From: Ceraceosorus guamensis
Taxonomy: Eukaryota; Basidiomycota; Exobasidiomycetes; Ceraceosorales; Ceraceosoraceae
DNA: 64,000 bases
Assembly: GCF_003144195.1 (NCBI RefSeq)
Contig: NW_020290030.1
Span: 124,001 to 188,000 of the forward strand
Direction: 5' to 3'
Position 1 is the stretch's first letter; every line of letters begins with the position of its first letter. The notes beneath the pieces are model-generated. The model was given only the letters and a program-made list of their open reading frames with translations, was not told the DNA's origin and did no database searches. Shown piece after piece: positions 1-12,000 of this stretch. A program made the translations under genes and the position numbers.

Positions 1-1164
1 TACCTAGCACACCAGCCTGGCTTGTATGCTGGGTCGCACCGTATTGAGGACAGCTCGAAAAGATCAATGAACTGCGAATGAGAAGTGGCGAGCAACCTTG
101 ATTAGATGGCACTTTGGGACCGCAACTCCACTGACGCACCTCTTCGTCTGTGATTTTCTGACCCGCGAATCGCTCATACTCGGCATAAATCGAGGTCAAG
201 GTCCAACCTTGGAGCTTACGTACGAGTGCTGCGAACACTCCAACGCGATATTTGCCTTGTGCCGGATGTCAATCTGCAGCTTGAGCGATGGGCTCCACGA
301 TCATCGGCTCGAACAGCTCAGACCCACCTTTGTTGCAATGTACGAGCATTGGCAAGTTTCTACGGTCGAGCAGGTCGCCCATCGCCGCAGCCACGGCATC
401 GGGCTCCACTGCCAGCGATGAAGAGGAGTCAGTGTCAATTATCCTGGCAAGCTGCGCATGGGGATCACCGAGCTCACTCTCTGCGAAAGGTTCCTTGTTG
501 ACGCTGATTCGGTGATGCAAAACCTTGACTTTGTTCTCTTCTGCCCATGAAACGACGTGCGGACGGTAGTCCTCGGCTGCGAGGTACCTGATGAAGAGCA
601 AGAAGCGCACTTGCGCTGAAATGAGGTGACGCTGGAAACAACGCACCAGACTGGCATGCAGAGGACTCACATGATGCTCTTGAGGCCAAGTCTGCGCATG
701 AATTCGAAGTTGCGCTCGTTGGGATGACCAGATCGGTACACGCCCGGCACAACCATGTCGAAGTTGAGGGGAGGCACGACGAGAGCTTGAGCTGCCCAAA
801 TGTCCAGGGTGGCGCCTACGGGAGCAGCAGCAGCCGACCCGCCCTTGGAGACCCGTGCAAGCTTGACATGGTCCGAGGACGTCGCTGAACCTGAGACGGC
901 CGGCTGACCGAGCGGCTGAGCTTTCGACTCCTTGACATCCTTGCCGTCTGTGGTACAGTCGGCTGTAGTCGGACTGCTCGAGAGATTCCTCTGAACGTCC
1001 GCAACGACGGTTGTGCCTGCAACGTCAAAGGTAGGAGCAGGAGGTGCAGAAGCAGAGGCGGGGCGCGCTCCAGCTGGTACCGCGAGGCTGGATAAGGCTT
1101 CCTCTCCAAGCTGAGCTGAAAAGGAGGCTGCTAGGAAGGGTGGGACTTGAGCGGTCGCCGGCAT
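1..1164 (-). CDS. Siw14/Oca-type atypical dual-specificity phosphatase (3' end outside window)
   Basis: Member of the plant-and-fungal atypical phosphatase family (Siw14/Oca), whose members hydrolyse inositol pyrophosphates or phosphoproteins. Exons: 1164-671, 587-328, 255-140, 71-1; the gene runs off the left edge. Residues 1 to about 115 are low-complexity, rich in Ala, Ser and Pro. The domain then starts with VVPGVYRSGHP and LGLKSIMYLAAEDY, both typical of the family. The catalytic loop is split by the second intron and reads HCNKGKYRVG, giving Cys249 and Arg255 in a CX5R arrangement. The residue after Arg is Val, where the family usually has Thr or Ser, so activity may be low. The following helix (ALVRKLQGWTLTSIYAEYER) matches the family's C-terminal part. 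The ATG is the first in frame. Family assignment is firm; which paralogue it is remains open. Confidence 0.85.
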
Positions 1165-2446
1165 GCTTCACCATATGCGACGCCTTGATGGGTCAGGTTC
1201 AGAGTCCAGTGTGAAATACCTTCTCTTTGCGGGCCCACGTTTGAAAATGGTGGCACATCGCCGGCCGTGCGTTTCAAGTCAAGACTTGATGATCGTCTCC
1301 AAATTTGAGCGCTAAAAGCTGGATAGCTGGATGGTCCCGGTGCAAGTCACAGCTGGGAGTCCTGGGTGAGTCTGACTGGTGCGCGCCTGCGTGCAGCGCT
1401 ATATATGCAGGTCGGATATGGTCCATGCGCAGTCACGTGAACTTCTTCCAGCACAATTCGTGTCGCGCGAGAAAAGGGTCAGGCAAGCCCATCAAGAATC
1501 AAGAATCATTTCAAATTGTGAATGAAAATCTCGGTGCGCTATCTTCAATGCGAATTTGTCTCAAGCATGCGGACCTGAAAGGCGGCGGTGCATATCAGAC
1601 ACCAGCTAATAATAATGAAGGAGGCGAGGACGCAAGGGGCCTCGAGCTGAAGATGAAATCGCGAATTTTGCCACGCGCATGCGACGCCAACCGCGAGCGC
1701 GAACGCCTACTCTGACTGATGCTGTTGGATGCTGCAAGTTTTGTGCGAGCGCACGCGCTTCCCCCTCTTATTGCCGCGCGCTCCCCGTCGTGGCCGCGAG
1801 CCCTTATTTTCTTTCGTGGCGCCTGCTGCTGGATTGCCGCCTACATAGCTGTGCATCAGCTAGGCAGCAGCAGGTTTAGTCCAGTGTGCTGCTGCTGCTG
1901 CTGGGATGCATGTGCCGTGCGGTGATGCGTGTCTGCGCAGAAATTTTCAAAAGCTTCGCGCGCGACGTTTGCACGAGGCCTGTGGTGGTGGTTGTACGTT
2001 GCCTAGCGAAAGCAGTCAGCTCTACGGTCTTCATGCCACCATCCTAAAAAGCCTCCCCACAAAAGTCTTCTTAGACACTTCACACACCAAAGGGCTTCAC
2101 CTTTTCGAAGCTTCTTCCACTTCGTACCTGTAGACAGCCAAGACCCGCGAGTCCTGGCTCTGATAGACTAGAGCCGTGTAAGCGCGCAGCTGGTCTCTCG
2201 CCACGGCATCCTAGAGAGCCAACCTCGATAGAGAACAGCAAGAGTCGTTTGGCTCGACTAACACTGGTCTCAGCTACATTCCCGCATCGCATACACAGCG
2301 TGAGTCATCAGTGCGCGGCCCCCTCATACAGGTCAATGAACCCCCCTTTTCCCCGGAACTCTTTTGTGTCATCTAGGGGTCTCAACGACCGCCCGCATCA
2401 CTAGACACACGACGCTCACCATAAGCTCTCTTGTCGTCACAGCACT
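1165..2446. other. Divergent intergenic region between phosphatase gene and TEF3
   Basis: No credible gene seen. It should hold both promoters. A TATATA element near 1400 could serve the phosphatase gene on the minus strand, about 240 bp before its ATG. A short CTG run lies near 1890-1905. The right end is C- and T-rich and probably contains the TEF3 leader. Confidence 0.6.
2300..2376 (+). other. Possible intron in the TEF3 5' leader
   Basis: A GTGAGT donor at 2300 and a pyrimidine-rich stretch ending in ATCTAG at 2376 define a 77-nt interval, the typical intron size here, 70 bases before the TEF3 ATG. Leader introns are common in highly expressed fungal translation-factor genes. It is an inference from consensus alone. 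Confidence 0.35.
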
Positions 2447-5400
2447 ATGGCGCCCGCTCAACCTGAAGCCGCTGGTGTCCCAGCCACTGTGGCGGCTGAT
2501 GCCAAGGGCCTCAAGGACTCTGCAGCAGCTCAAGCTGCGGCTTCCGAGAACGCCGCCATTGAGAAGAAGGCGGCAAAGATCGAAGCTGACAGGCTTCTTT
2601 CTTCTGGCGAAGAGGAGGCCGCGCAAGAGCTCGTCAACCTTGTTAAGATTGAGGGACCTCATGCATTTACCGTTCTCGGCATCGAGAAGGTCGTGCTCAA
2701 GGGCCTGGGCGACAAGAAGAACGCAGCTGCCAGGGAAGGCGCAGCAGTGCTCGTCAAGAAGCTCAGTGACCAAGGTGTCGGCCACGAACTCGAGCCTTTC
2801 GTGTTTGCTCACCTCCTCACTCCGCTCGTTGAGGCCCTTGGAGACAAGGAGAAGCCTGTTCGCGAGGCTGTTCTGGCTTCCCTCACCAGCTTTGTCAAGT
2901 CTATGAGTCCTTGGTCCGTTCCTCAGCTTCTCAAGGTCATTCTCGAGCAGGCACGCACTGCCGGCAAGTGGCAAGTGAAGACCGGCTGCGTCTCTCTTCT
3001 TGAGACTCTGGTCAAGGCTGCACCCGAGCGCATGGCCAGCGCCATGCCGGAAATCATTCCGGTGATGAGCGAAGTCATCTGGGACACCAAGACAGACGTT
3101 CAGAAAGCGTCTCGCGCTGCATTGAAGAAGCTCTGCGCCTTGATCTCCAACAAGGACATTGAGCGCTTCATCCCTGCCCTCATCAACTCTCTCATTCATC
3201 CCGTGGAAGAGGTCCCCAAGACTATCCAATTGCTGGGCGCGACGACCTTCGTCTCGGAGGTCGACTCCCCCACCCTTGCCCTTATGGGCCCCTTGCTGCA
3301 GCGTGGTCTCAACGAGAGACCCACTGCTACTAAGCGAAAGTGCGCTGTCATCATCGACAACATGTCCAAGCTGGTCGACAACGAGCGTACCGTCCGTCCC
3401 TTCCTGCCCAAGCTCTTGCCCGGCCTGATCAAAGTCGAGTCCGCGATGGCTGACCCCGAAGCACGAAGCGTGGTTCAGCGTGCTATCAAGACTCTGCGTG
3501 ACATCGGTCAGCTGCCCGCGGATGCCGACGGCACCAACCTGAAGCCTCTGGAGGACGTGGACATCCAAAAGACGCTCCAGCTCGTCCAGAAGGCTCTTGG
3601 TCAACAAACTCTCAACGGACCTGAGCTTTTGACTCACCACGTTGCTCAACTTGCCACCAACCTTGCCAACGCAAGGAACTTCGAGGAGAGCGAGTGGGAG
3701 ACTACGCTTGGGCCTTACGTCACTTTGTTCAAGAACGCTGACCAGGAGAAGAGCAAGGCTGTTGTTCGCGAGCTCCTCTTGGCTTTGGCCCGCAGCACCA
3801 GCGAGGACGCTGAGGTGTTTGAGGATGAGGAGGAAGGCGAAGACCTTTGCAACTGTCAATTCTCTCTCGCATACGGTGCCAAGATCCTGCTCAACACCGC
3901 CACCTTGCGCTTGAAGCGTGCCCACCGCTACGGTCTTTGCGGCCGTAACGGATCTGGCAAGTCCACCTTGATGCGTGCCATCCAGAACGGTCAAGTTGAG
4001 GGGTTCCCTTCTCCCGAGGAGGTCCGCACCTGGTACGTTGAGCACGATCTCGACGGATCTGAGGGTGACATCTCCATTCTTGACTTCATCGTCGCTGACA
4101 AGCGCCTGGAGACCAACCATGAGGATGCTAGCAAGACGCTGCTCGAAATGGGTTTCGATGAGGGCCGCCAAAAGGGTCCCATTGCCGCTTTGTCCGGTGG
4201 TTGGAAGATGAAGCTTGCCTTGGCGCGTGCTGTTCTGTTCAAGGCAGACATCTTGCTGCTTGACGAGCCCACCAATCACTTGGACGTTATCAACGTCAAG
4301 TGGATCACCGATTACCTCAAGAACACTGATGCCACCTCCATTATCGTGTCGCACGACTCTCAATTCTTGAACAATGTCTGCACTGACATTCTCCACCTCA
4401 ACCGCTTCAAGATCAAGCGTTATCCCGGTACCCTCACCGACTTCGTCAAGCGCGTGCCGGAGGCGAAGGCCTACCTCGAGCTCGGCGGTGGCGACGATAA
4501 CTTGTCCTTCAAGCTGCCAGACCCTCCCCTTCTCGACGGTGTCAAGACCAAGGAGAAGTCTTTGGTCAAGATGAGAAATGTGCACTTCCAATACCCCAAC
4601 ACACCTGCACCTCAACTGAACGGTATCTCGATGCAGCTGTCACTCTCTTCCCGTGTCGCCATTCTGGGTCCCAACGGTTCCGGAAAGTCGACTTTGGTGA
4701 AGCTCATTGTCGGTGACACTGAGCCCAACTCTGGAGAGGCGTGGAAGCACCCCAACCTGGTCATCGGGTACGTCGCACAGCACGCTTTCCACCACATTGA
4801 CCAGCACCTCGACAAGACTCCCTTGGACTACATGCTTTGGCGGTACCAAACAGGTGAAGACTTGGAGGAGCACATGAAGGCTACCCGCCAGCTGACCGAA
4901 GAGGAGCAGCAAGCCATGAAGAATGGTGAAGTCTACGTACACGAAGGTGTCAAGCGCATCATCGAGGACATTGTCGGACGTAAGAAGTTGAAGAACAGCT
5001 TCCAGTATGAAGTTTCCTTCAAGGCCATGAGTAGCGCCGACAACGTCTGGCTGCCTCGTGACGAGCTGTTGAAGCGTGGTTTCGAGAAGAAGGTCCTCGC
5101 CGTTGATAGTCGTGAAGCTCAACGTGCCGGTATGAACCGACCCTTGGTTCGTCGTGAGATCGAGAAGCACTTTGCTGACTTCGGTCTCGACGCCGAGTTC
5201 GTGTCCCATTCCGGTATGCGAGGTCTCTCTGGTGGTCAGAAGGTCAAGGTCGTCTTGGCCGCTGCCACATGGCGTCAGCCCCACATCATCGTGCTCGACG
5301 AGCCCACCAACTTCTTGGATCGTGAATCTCTTGCTGCCCTCATCAAGGCATTGGAGAACTACGAGGGAGGTGTGGCCATCATCACTCACTCTGAAGAATT

Positions 5401-5671
5401 CTCTCGCGGTGTCTGCAAGGAAATTTGGGCCATGCGCGATGGCACTCTGCACGCTTCTGGCCACAACTGGGTCGAGGGACAAGGCAGCGGCGAGCGTATC
5501 GACAAGAAGAAGAAGGACGAAGAGGAGGACAAGTTCGACGCCATGGGCAACAAGATTATCGAGGAGAAGAAGGCCAAGAAGCTCTCTTCTGCTGAGGCCA
5601 GGAAAGCAAAGAAGGAGCGCATGGCCAGACGCAAGAGAGGAGAGACCGTGGAGTCAGAGGACGAACTTTGA
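2447..5671 (+). CDS. TEF3: Translation elongation factor 3 (ABC-F type ATPase)
   Basis: Elongation factor 3 is the fungal ribosome-bound ATPase that helps release deacylated tRNA from the E site at each elongation cycle. The 1074-residue uninterrupted frame is close to the roughly 1044 of yeast. It shows an N-terminal HEAT-repeat region (about 90-350), ABC domain 1 with Walker A GRNGSGKST (from 499), signature LSGGWKMKL (from about 582) and LLLDEPTNHLD, then ABC domain 2 with GPNGSGKST (from 741), signature LSGGQKVKV (about 927) and VLDEPTNFLD. The insertion between about 800 and 880 fits the chromodomain-like element. The C-terminus is Lys/Arg-rich, as expected for ribosome contact. No intron interrupts the coding part, in contrast to its neighbours. 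Codon choice is strongly biased, fitting high expression, and this bias also creates a long open antisense frame. Confidence 0.98.
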   Translation: MAPAQPEAAGVPATVAADAKGLKDSAAAQAAASENAAIEKKAAKIEADRLLSSGEEEAAQELVNLVKIEGPHAFTVLGIEKVVLKGLGDKKNAAAREGAAVLVKKLSDQGVGHELEPFVFAHLLTPLVEALGDKEKPVREAVLASLTSFVKSMSPWSVPQLLKVILEQARTAGKWQVKTGCVSLLETLVKAAPERMASAMPEIIPVMSEVIWDTKTDVQKASRAALKKLCALISNKDIERFIPALINSLIHPVEEVPKTIQLLGATTFVSEVDSPTLALMGPLLQRGLNERPTATKRKCAVIIDNMSKLVDNERTVRPFLPKLLPGLIKVESAMADPEARSVVQRAIKTLRDIGQLPADADGTNLKPLEDVDIQKTLQLVQKALGQQTLNGPELLTHHVAQLATNLANARNFEESEWETTLGPYVTLFKNADQEKSKAVVRELLLALARSTSEDAEVFEDEEEGEDLCNCQFSLAYGAKILLNTATLRLKRAHRYGLCGRNGSGKSTLMRAIQNGQVEGFPSPEEVRTWYVEHDLDGSEGDISILDFIVADKRLETNHEDASKTLLEMGFDEGRQKGPIAALSGGWKMKLALARAVLFKADILLLDEPTNHLDVINVKWITDYLKNTDATSIIVSHDSQFLNNVCTDILHLNRFKIKRYPGTLTDFVKRVPEAKAYLELGGGDDNLSFKLPDPPLLDGVKTKEKSLVKMRNVHFQYPNTPAPQLNGISMQLSLSSRVAILGPNGSGKSTLVKLIVGDTEPNSGEAWKHPNLVIGYVAQHAFHHIDQHLDKTPLDYMLWRYQTGEDLEEHMKATRQLTEEEQQAMKNGEVYVHEGVKRIIEDIVGRKKLKNSFQYEVSFKAMSSADNVWLPRDELLKRGFEKKVLAVDSREAQRAGMNRPLVRREIEKHFADFGLDAEFVSHSGMRGLSGGQKVKVVLAAATWRQPHIIVLDEPTNFLDRESLAALIKALENYEGGVAIITHSEEFSRGVCKEIWAMRDGTLHASGHNWVEGQGSGERIDKKKKDEEEDKFDAMGNKIIEEKKAKKLSSAEARKAKKERMARRKRGETVESEDEL

Positions 5672-6576
5672 TATGCTCTTTCCGCATTGTCGCTCTTGTC
5701 TCACATCACGGCTCGCCCTACATTCCTCGCAAAAGACTCTTCGCGCTCCCATCCCTTCCGGCGAGCGATCGACGTCACTATGTTCCGCCCCCCCTTCCTT
5801 GTTCATGCTATCCATACTGGGCCCAACCCCGCATGACCATTTTGAGTACGTGTTGCGATCGAAAAATGATGCTCGTAATTTGATCCAATTTGATCGGCTT
5901 GCGATCGTGAAAGTGCTCGCTGATTGCTTTGCGCGTTTCCATTCGCACTGCTGTGCTTTGCGTCCCAAATGACCTTGCCCTACCTACTTGCCACACACTG
6001 TATACATCGAGAGGCACCAGCGAGTCTTGAATTGATTGACTGCCGCCCAAAGCACAGCAGGGCCAGCGAACCACCCTAGAGTAGTAAGGAGCCAATCACA
6101 CACACGACCGTCCATCATCCATCTGCTCCACCGCAGGTGGCACGCTGCTCTCATGCCTGCGTACCGGCATCGCGCGTGTACCTACGTCCGAAAGGCGACA
6201 TGTGAATCACGTGAATGCGGAGCTTCGTTGGCGGGAAGCGGACCTTCTGATTTGCTGGTGTCGCCAGGTGGGGCTCGTGCAGCTGCATTTTGATTCGAAT
6301 TCACGATATTCACAATTTACGATTCAGGAACGCTTCTCGACACTTGACACGCAGCATCGTATCAGCGTAGACGCTGAATGCGCAAGGCATGCCTTCATGC
6401 ATCATCACTCGAGCGATTCAAGATTGCAACAGCGACACGGAATACCACCTGGTCGGCGTCGTCTATAGAGAAGAGCAGTCGAGCTTGCTTGTGGACGCGC
6501 TGAGCTCCCCTTCGATTCGAGCGCATTTACACCCGACCTCTGGCGATACGACATCCTTGGGCAACCTTCTAGCGCC
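5672..6576. other. Intergenic region TEF3-AFG1
   Basis: Holds the TEF3 3' untranslated region and the AFG1 promoter. No gene seen. It carries one copy-like cluster of the dispersed TTCACGAT motif (see 6292-6328). Confidence 0.6.
6292..6328. repeat. Dispersed CACGATT-type motif cluster
   Basis: Degenerate tandem units of the TTCACGAT / ATTTACGATT type in an intergenic region, similar to clusters elsewhere in the window. Confidence 0.45.
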
Positions 6577-8792
6577 ATGTCCTCGGTGCGAACGAGCAGC
6601 AGGTGCGGTCTCAGGCCTGCTCTCCAATATGCCGCACCGGAAGCAAGCAGCAGGCTGGCAACTTCATCGTCTTCGAGGACAGAGAGGTCCGCAGCTCCTC
6701 GAAGAGCATCGCATTCCGCCCACCACGAGCCTTTGGACTTCATCGACAGGCGATTGCGAAGCAGCGCGTCGCAGCTACACAACACTTCTCTGCCGCTCAG
6801 GACAACATCATCAGCGTCGACCTCGCAGCATCGCAAAAGCTTCGCATCCACACTCACTGCCGCATCTGGGAGTGCTGCAAGCTCGACATCCGCTCCCGAC
6901 AGACCCGGGCCCAAGCGGCTGTACGACGAGAGGGTGGAGAAAGGGCTGCTGAGAGAAGATGCGCATCAAAGGAGAATAGTGGAAGGGCCCTTGCAACAAA
7001 TGTACGACGAGCTGCAGTCCTACACGCAGCAGGTGCAACCAGAGATCAAGAAAGCGGTTGCCGGCTTGGTGGGTGTGAAGGACGGAGAGGCTGGCTCACT
7101 TGAGATGCATGCTGATCCTTATCTTTGAAAATGCAGCTGACACGCTGGTTTGGTCAGAAGAAAGATGAGCACGACTCGCTGCCCATCTCACCGGATGTTC
7201 CTAAGGGGCTGTACTTATACGGAGATGTCGGGACGGGAAAGTCGTGAGTCGTCATGGCGGGCAGGTGATAAGCGTCAACGCTACAGCGGCGTATCCCAGA
7301 AGACTGACACCTCTTTGCACGGTCTTGTTGCGCTGCGCACAGCATGCTGATGGATATGCTGCACGCCACGCTGCCTCCAACAGCCCAGCGCATTCACTTT
7401 CACGCCTTCATGGTTGAAGCTCATAAGCGCATGCACGCTTTCAAATCTAGCGTTCACAAACCCAGCGGGATGGTCATGAGCGCAGCTAAAGCCATCACTT
7501 CGGGCGAAGTCGTCTCGTCTACCAATCCTGCTGGAGCTGCCAGCGCTGCTGTGAAGGCGGCTGCTGCTGGGGAAGAGGTGGATCCCATACCGCCCGTGGC
7601 TAGAGCCTTGGCCAAAGAACACGACGTGGTCTGCTTCGATGAGTTCCAGGTGAGAGATGGCTCGCCACAAGGGAGCTTCGGAGGCGTGTGCTCACAAGGA
7701 TGGCTTCATTTTCAGGTGACGGACATTGCAGACGCTATGATCCTCCGAAGACTGCTCGAGCACATGGTCTATCACGGCGTGGTCTTTGTCATGACGTCCA
7801 AGTGAGTTGTAGCTGCTTGTAATCCGTTGCAAGCTGAGAAGCTGATGGCCGTCCTTGCAAAGTCGACATCCAGATGATCTGTACAAGAACGGCATTCAGC
7901 GGTCTTCTTTCATCCCGTGCATAGAGCTGCTCAAGTCTCAGTTCCGAGTAGTGGACCTCAATTCAGGGATCGACTACAGGAAGCAAAGGAGGGCCTTGTC
8001 CAAGGTGTACTTTCATCCGCTCAACGACGAGACCACGCGGGAGATGGACAAGTTGTGGAAGGCGACAACGAGTGGTGATCCTTCCGACCCCGTCATGGAT
8101 GGTCGGCAATTGAGCGTGTGGGGACGCAAATTGACAGTGCCGCAAAGCACAACCAAAGCAGCGAGATTCGACTTTATGGATCTATGCGGCACGCCAAAGA
8201 GCGCAGCAGATTATCTAGAGATTTGCAAGAGCTTCGACACACTGTTCATTGACAATATACCCCAGATGAGCATCCATCAACGAGATTTGGCTAGAAGATT
8301 CATCACTTTTGTCGATGCTTGTTACGAGGCCAAGAGCAAGATATTCATGAGCTCGGAAGTGCCCATCGTGCAGGTCTTGTCCAGCAAAGAGACGGACAAG
8401 GCGGATATCGAAAAATTCAGGTTGCTCATGGATGACCTCGGCATGACGATGGTGCGTTCGGAAAGTGTCGCGCAGAATCGCGCATGGGCCGATGCGGGAA
8501 GAGACCTGGCCACTCTTGCTCGTGATGTCGCGCTGAAAACTTTGCTCCCTCGAACAAACATCCAGGAATCGCTTGGAGGTAGTCCAATCGTCAGCGGTGA
8601 CGAAGAGCTCTTTGCTTGGTGCGTGGCGAGGCCGCGTCGAGCGTCCCTTAACCATTTTCTATCTGGCTGACCGCGCTCCGCCTGCGCTGACGATCACGCC
8701 TTCAATCTTCCAATAGGGCTCGACTGATCAGCAGAGTCACAGAGATGGGCACAAAGGCGTGGGCAGAATCGTCAAAGGGCGAATCGCACTAA
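6577..8792 (+). CDS. AFG1: Mitochondrial AAA+ ATPase Afg1 (LACE1 family)
   Basis: Afg1 is a mitochondrial inner-membrane ATPase that helps degrade or assemble respiratory-chain subunits. Exons: 6577-7068, 7137-7243, 7343-7649, 7716-7801, 7863-8618, 8717-8792, giving 607 residues. The N-terminal ~110 residues are Ser/Arg-rich and look like a mitochondrial presequence. The conserved part begins around KRLYDERVEKGLL. Walker A is GDVGTGKS (193-200), with the last codon split by an intron; Walker B is VCFDEFQ (about 296-302); sensor-type TSNRHPDDLY follows near 330. The C-terminal ELFAWARLISRVTEM matches the family end. All five introns are 61-101 nt and restore family motifs exactly when removed. 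The ATG at 6577 gives the basic leader and is the best start. Confidence 0.95.
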
Positions 8793-9059
8793 GGATCCTC
8801 TTGCGTCTTTGCTTTACCATCTCTTGCTTGCCCTAATCACACAGACTCGCGACATTGCCGATTTGGATTCACGCAGCTCATGCCTGCTGTCTGTACAAGC
8901 AAATGCAAATTATTGAATACGGCTAAGGTGCTCCGTCCGCAGACGGCACGGCAGCGCTTTCGGATTAGATTAAGTTGTTCGCGCAAGTGATGACTGAGCA
9001 AGCGTATTTTGAGCGGTGCAAGGGTAGCCAGTGTTCCTGCATAGCAAAAGTGTGGACTC

Positions 9060-12000
9060 CTATGGAACGGAGCTCGGCGGCAAGTCAAATTGCACATTGG
9101 TGAAGTTGGACGAAGGATGCGGTGAATTGCTGCGGGTCTGGCTAGGTGTTAGACCAATGATTCCACTAGCATGCCCTTGAGCACTGCTTCCGAACGCCGG
9201 CAATGGTTGCCCATTGCCGCCGCCTGATCCGGCAGCGCTAGAGCCCATCAGACCGTCCAAGCCCGCCGTGCCGTCTAGACTCAGCGTGCCCCCAAACCCA
9301 GGAGGCAGTAATTGAGACCAAAACGAGTCGTCGAGGTTGAGCTGATCCAAATGCGGGTTGGACATGTCAATACCACCAAGCGTCTACAGGGTCAGTGCAA
9401 ATGGGCGTGCCGAGTCAGCGATGGAGGACAGCGAACAAACATCTTGGCGTATTGAACTGACCGCAGGATCCAACCCGGACAGCGCCGTCTTCTGAGCTGG
9501 CGTGATGTTCATTGACGGTGTGGCGAAGCCGCTAGCGGAGCCTTGGCCACCCATGTTAGAGAAGGCATTCGAAGAGGAAGGCCCATCATCTGCTTTGCCT
9601 TCCAAGGCTCTGGCGACAGCACCACCGAGCGATGGGCGTCGGGATGGGTTAGCACCAGCACCATCCACTTCCCCGCCATTAGCCTCTGCTTCTGCAGAGT
9701 TGGCGCGAGACTGATTGTATGGCGTCGTGCCGCTGCTTCGATTCGTCGCTGACGCCTCTCGTCTCGTCTGCAGCAGAGTCCTAAGGAATCCCGAGTACAA
9801 GGCCGGAGTATGCGTCGGGCTTAGAGCCACTGCCTCAAGAAGGTTGGCACCCTCTCCGACCAGCCCAAGCACCTCCTCTTCGTCAACGTAAGCGCTGAAG
9901 GTGGGCCGAGCAAGCTGCAGATCAGGAACAGAGTCGGTCAGAACAATGAGCAATAGCCACTAGAAAGGCTGCAGCTCACCTTGAGCAGGAACACGCAGGC
10001 ATACGTGATGATGACAAAGTGTGTCTCGGGAGAGTACGACAGTACGGACCTCAAGCCCGTTCCAGCGGCGGTCACGATACCTTTGGCAGCGTTGTAGCAG
10101 CGCGCGAAGTCTGCGATCAAGGTCAGAGGTGACGCAAGCAGCATCAGCAAGCAGTCTGAGCCGGGATGTCTGCTACACTCACACCAGCCTTTGTCTAGAC
10201 CACTTCGGCGGGGGAAGTCGACCGCGTGCTGTAGACCAAAGGAATTGATCACGAGAACCGCATAGTGGTAGCGCAATGGCGCTTGCTTGGTGATGAAGTG
10301 CATAGTGCGCTTGTGATGATCCGTGTCCTCGGCAGGTATCTTCGCCTCTGCTTCGCGCCATTCTTTTGCAGCCTCAGCCTCGGGTCCGTCAGCAAGGGGA
10401 AAGCTTCCGTCCGCCCCATCACTCTCGGAAAGCGATCCAAAGAACCCACGAGACCGCCACGTATCTCGCCATTCTTCGATCTGCTCGTTATAGATGCGAA
10501 GGATTGAAGAGTATTCCAGCTCCGTGTTAAGACCCGATACGGAAGTGGTGGACGAATAGAGAAAGTCGACCTGCCTGGAAGTCAGACGTAGAAGCTCGAC
10601 AAGAGCGCTGATGCCCAAGTCCCAAGGCTGGCTCAGTCTCTGCATGCACCAATGGCGCGAGTTTCGAATGATCCAATCTTCTCGTATAGTCCAAGGCTTA
10701 CCCATCTGCCCGCTGATGCTCCTGTCCACGCTGAAACACATGAGCCAGGTCCGCTCGCGATTGATGATCTCGCGCTCACGATCCAGGACAGCCGGATCAT
10801 CCGGCGACAAGTTGCCTGGCAAGGAGGCAACAGACTTGCGATGAAGGTTCAAATCTGTCGCCATGCGGATCGCGACGCCGCTGAACAGCCAAGTCTTGTC
10901 CTCTTCAAATCGAGCAGCCTGCAAAGACCATCAGAACGTCAGCATCGACTCTGCGACTAAGCCCCGCAATGCAACTCACCGGCTGATTCCATAGAGCGAG
11001 CAGCAAGAAGCCCTGAACGATCTCGACACTCTTGTAACCTCTTGCCATGATGAGATAGGCGCTCTTCTGCGCTTGAAGCAAGCACTTGGCATACAGCTCT
11101 GGTCTCTTCGGGTAGAATTTTGCTCCGATCATGCAGATGACAGTGAACAAGAAGGGGCTTCTGCTGCATATCATCGTAGGCGTGTGCCATTCGGGATCGA
11201 GGATGACGCAATGATGAGAGCAAAAGTGGAAGAAGATCTGGAAGAGCTCAAGAACTTCCTGTGACGTCAAAGTACCGCTCGTCAGGAGCTCAGGCGGCAG
11301 TTCGCGCTCAATGACGATTCGCCGCAAGGGAAGTATGTTCATCGGTCCCGGCTATGACGTGGGAGAGGCCAGAAAAAGCGTGTCAGCAATACGTGCAATC
11401 AACCGTCTTGCAGCGATCAATACCACTGACCTTGAAATAAGTGTCTGAGGCGACACCAAGACCCGAGACTGCTACCTCATCGGGATTGGGCCGCGGATTA
11501 TACGTAGCTGCATTCTTCTCTCCAGGACGCTGCTTGGCGCGTTCTGCGCCAGGGAAATCGACGTACTCATCCGGCGGAGCTGGATACTGTTTGGACGCGA
11601 TCCTGTCAAGGCCGGCGCCCTCGCTTGAGTCGTCTGCAGAAAGTCCCTTGACCTCGCGCGAGCCACTGCCGCTGCTGGCAGCGACACTAGCTTTACCAGC
11701 GTCATCAGGGGAACCTGCACCTATCGCGACGTTGACAGTCGCGGGTGTTCCGTGCTCCTCTGCCTCTTCTCCATCGCGTTTGAGGCGGACGGAGGAGCTG
11801 GCTGGCGAGCTTTCGGAGACGCTTGTGCTGCTGCTGGTGTGCCTGTGCAGCCTTGGTCCGAGTCGTTTGCTGCGCTCGTGATTGTGCAAGCTCGCTTCCG
11901 CCAACAGACCCAAGGGTGTCAGAGTGCTGTCGGGCAGCGAATGCAGTCGCGGCGAGTGTCGTCGTCCGCCGCGGGCGGGCTGAGCTGGCACGGCGAAGCG

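Noticed and set aside
2369-4615. 748-codon open frame antisense to TEF3
   Set aside because: Its composition mirrors the strongly biased TEF3 codons; it has no domain, and the sense strand encodes an unmistakable EF3.
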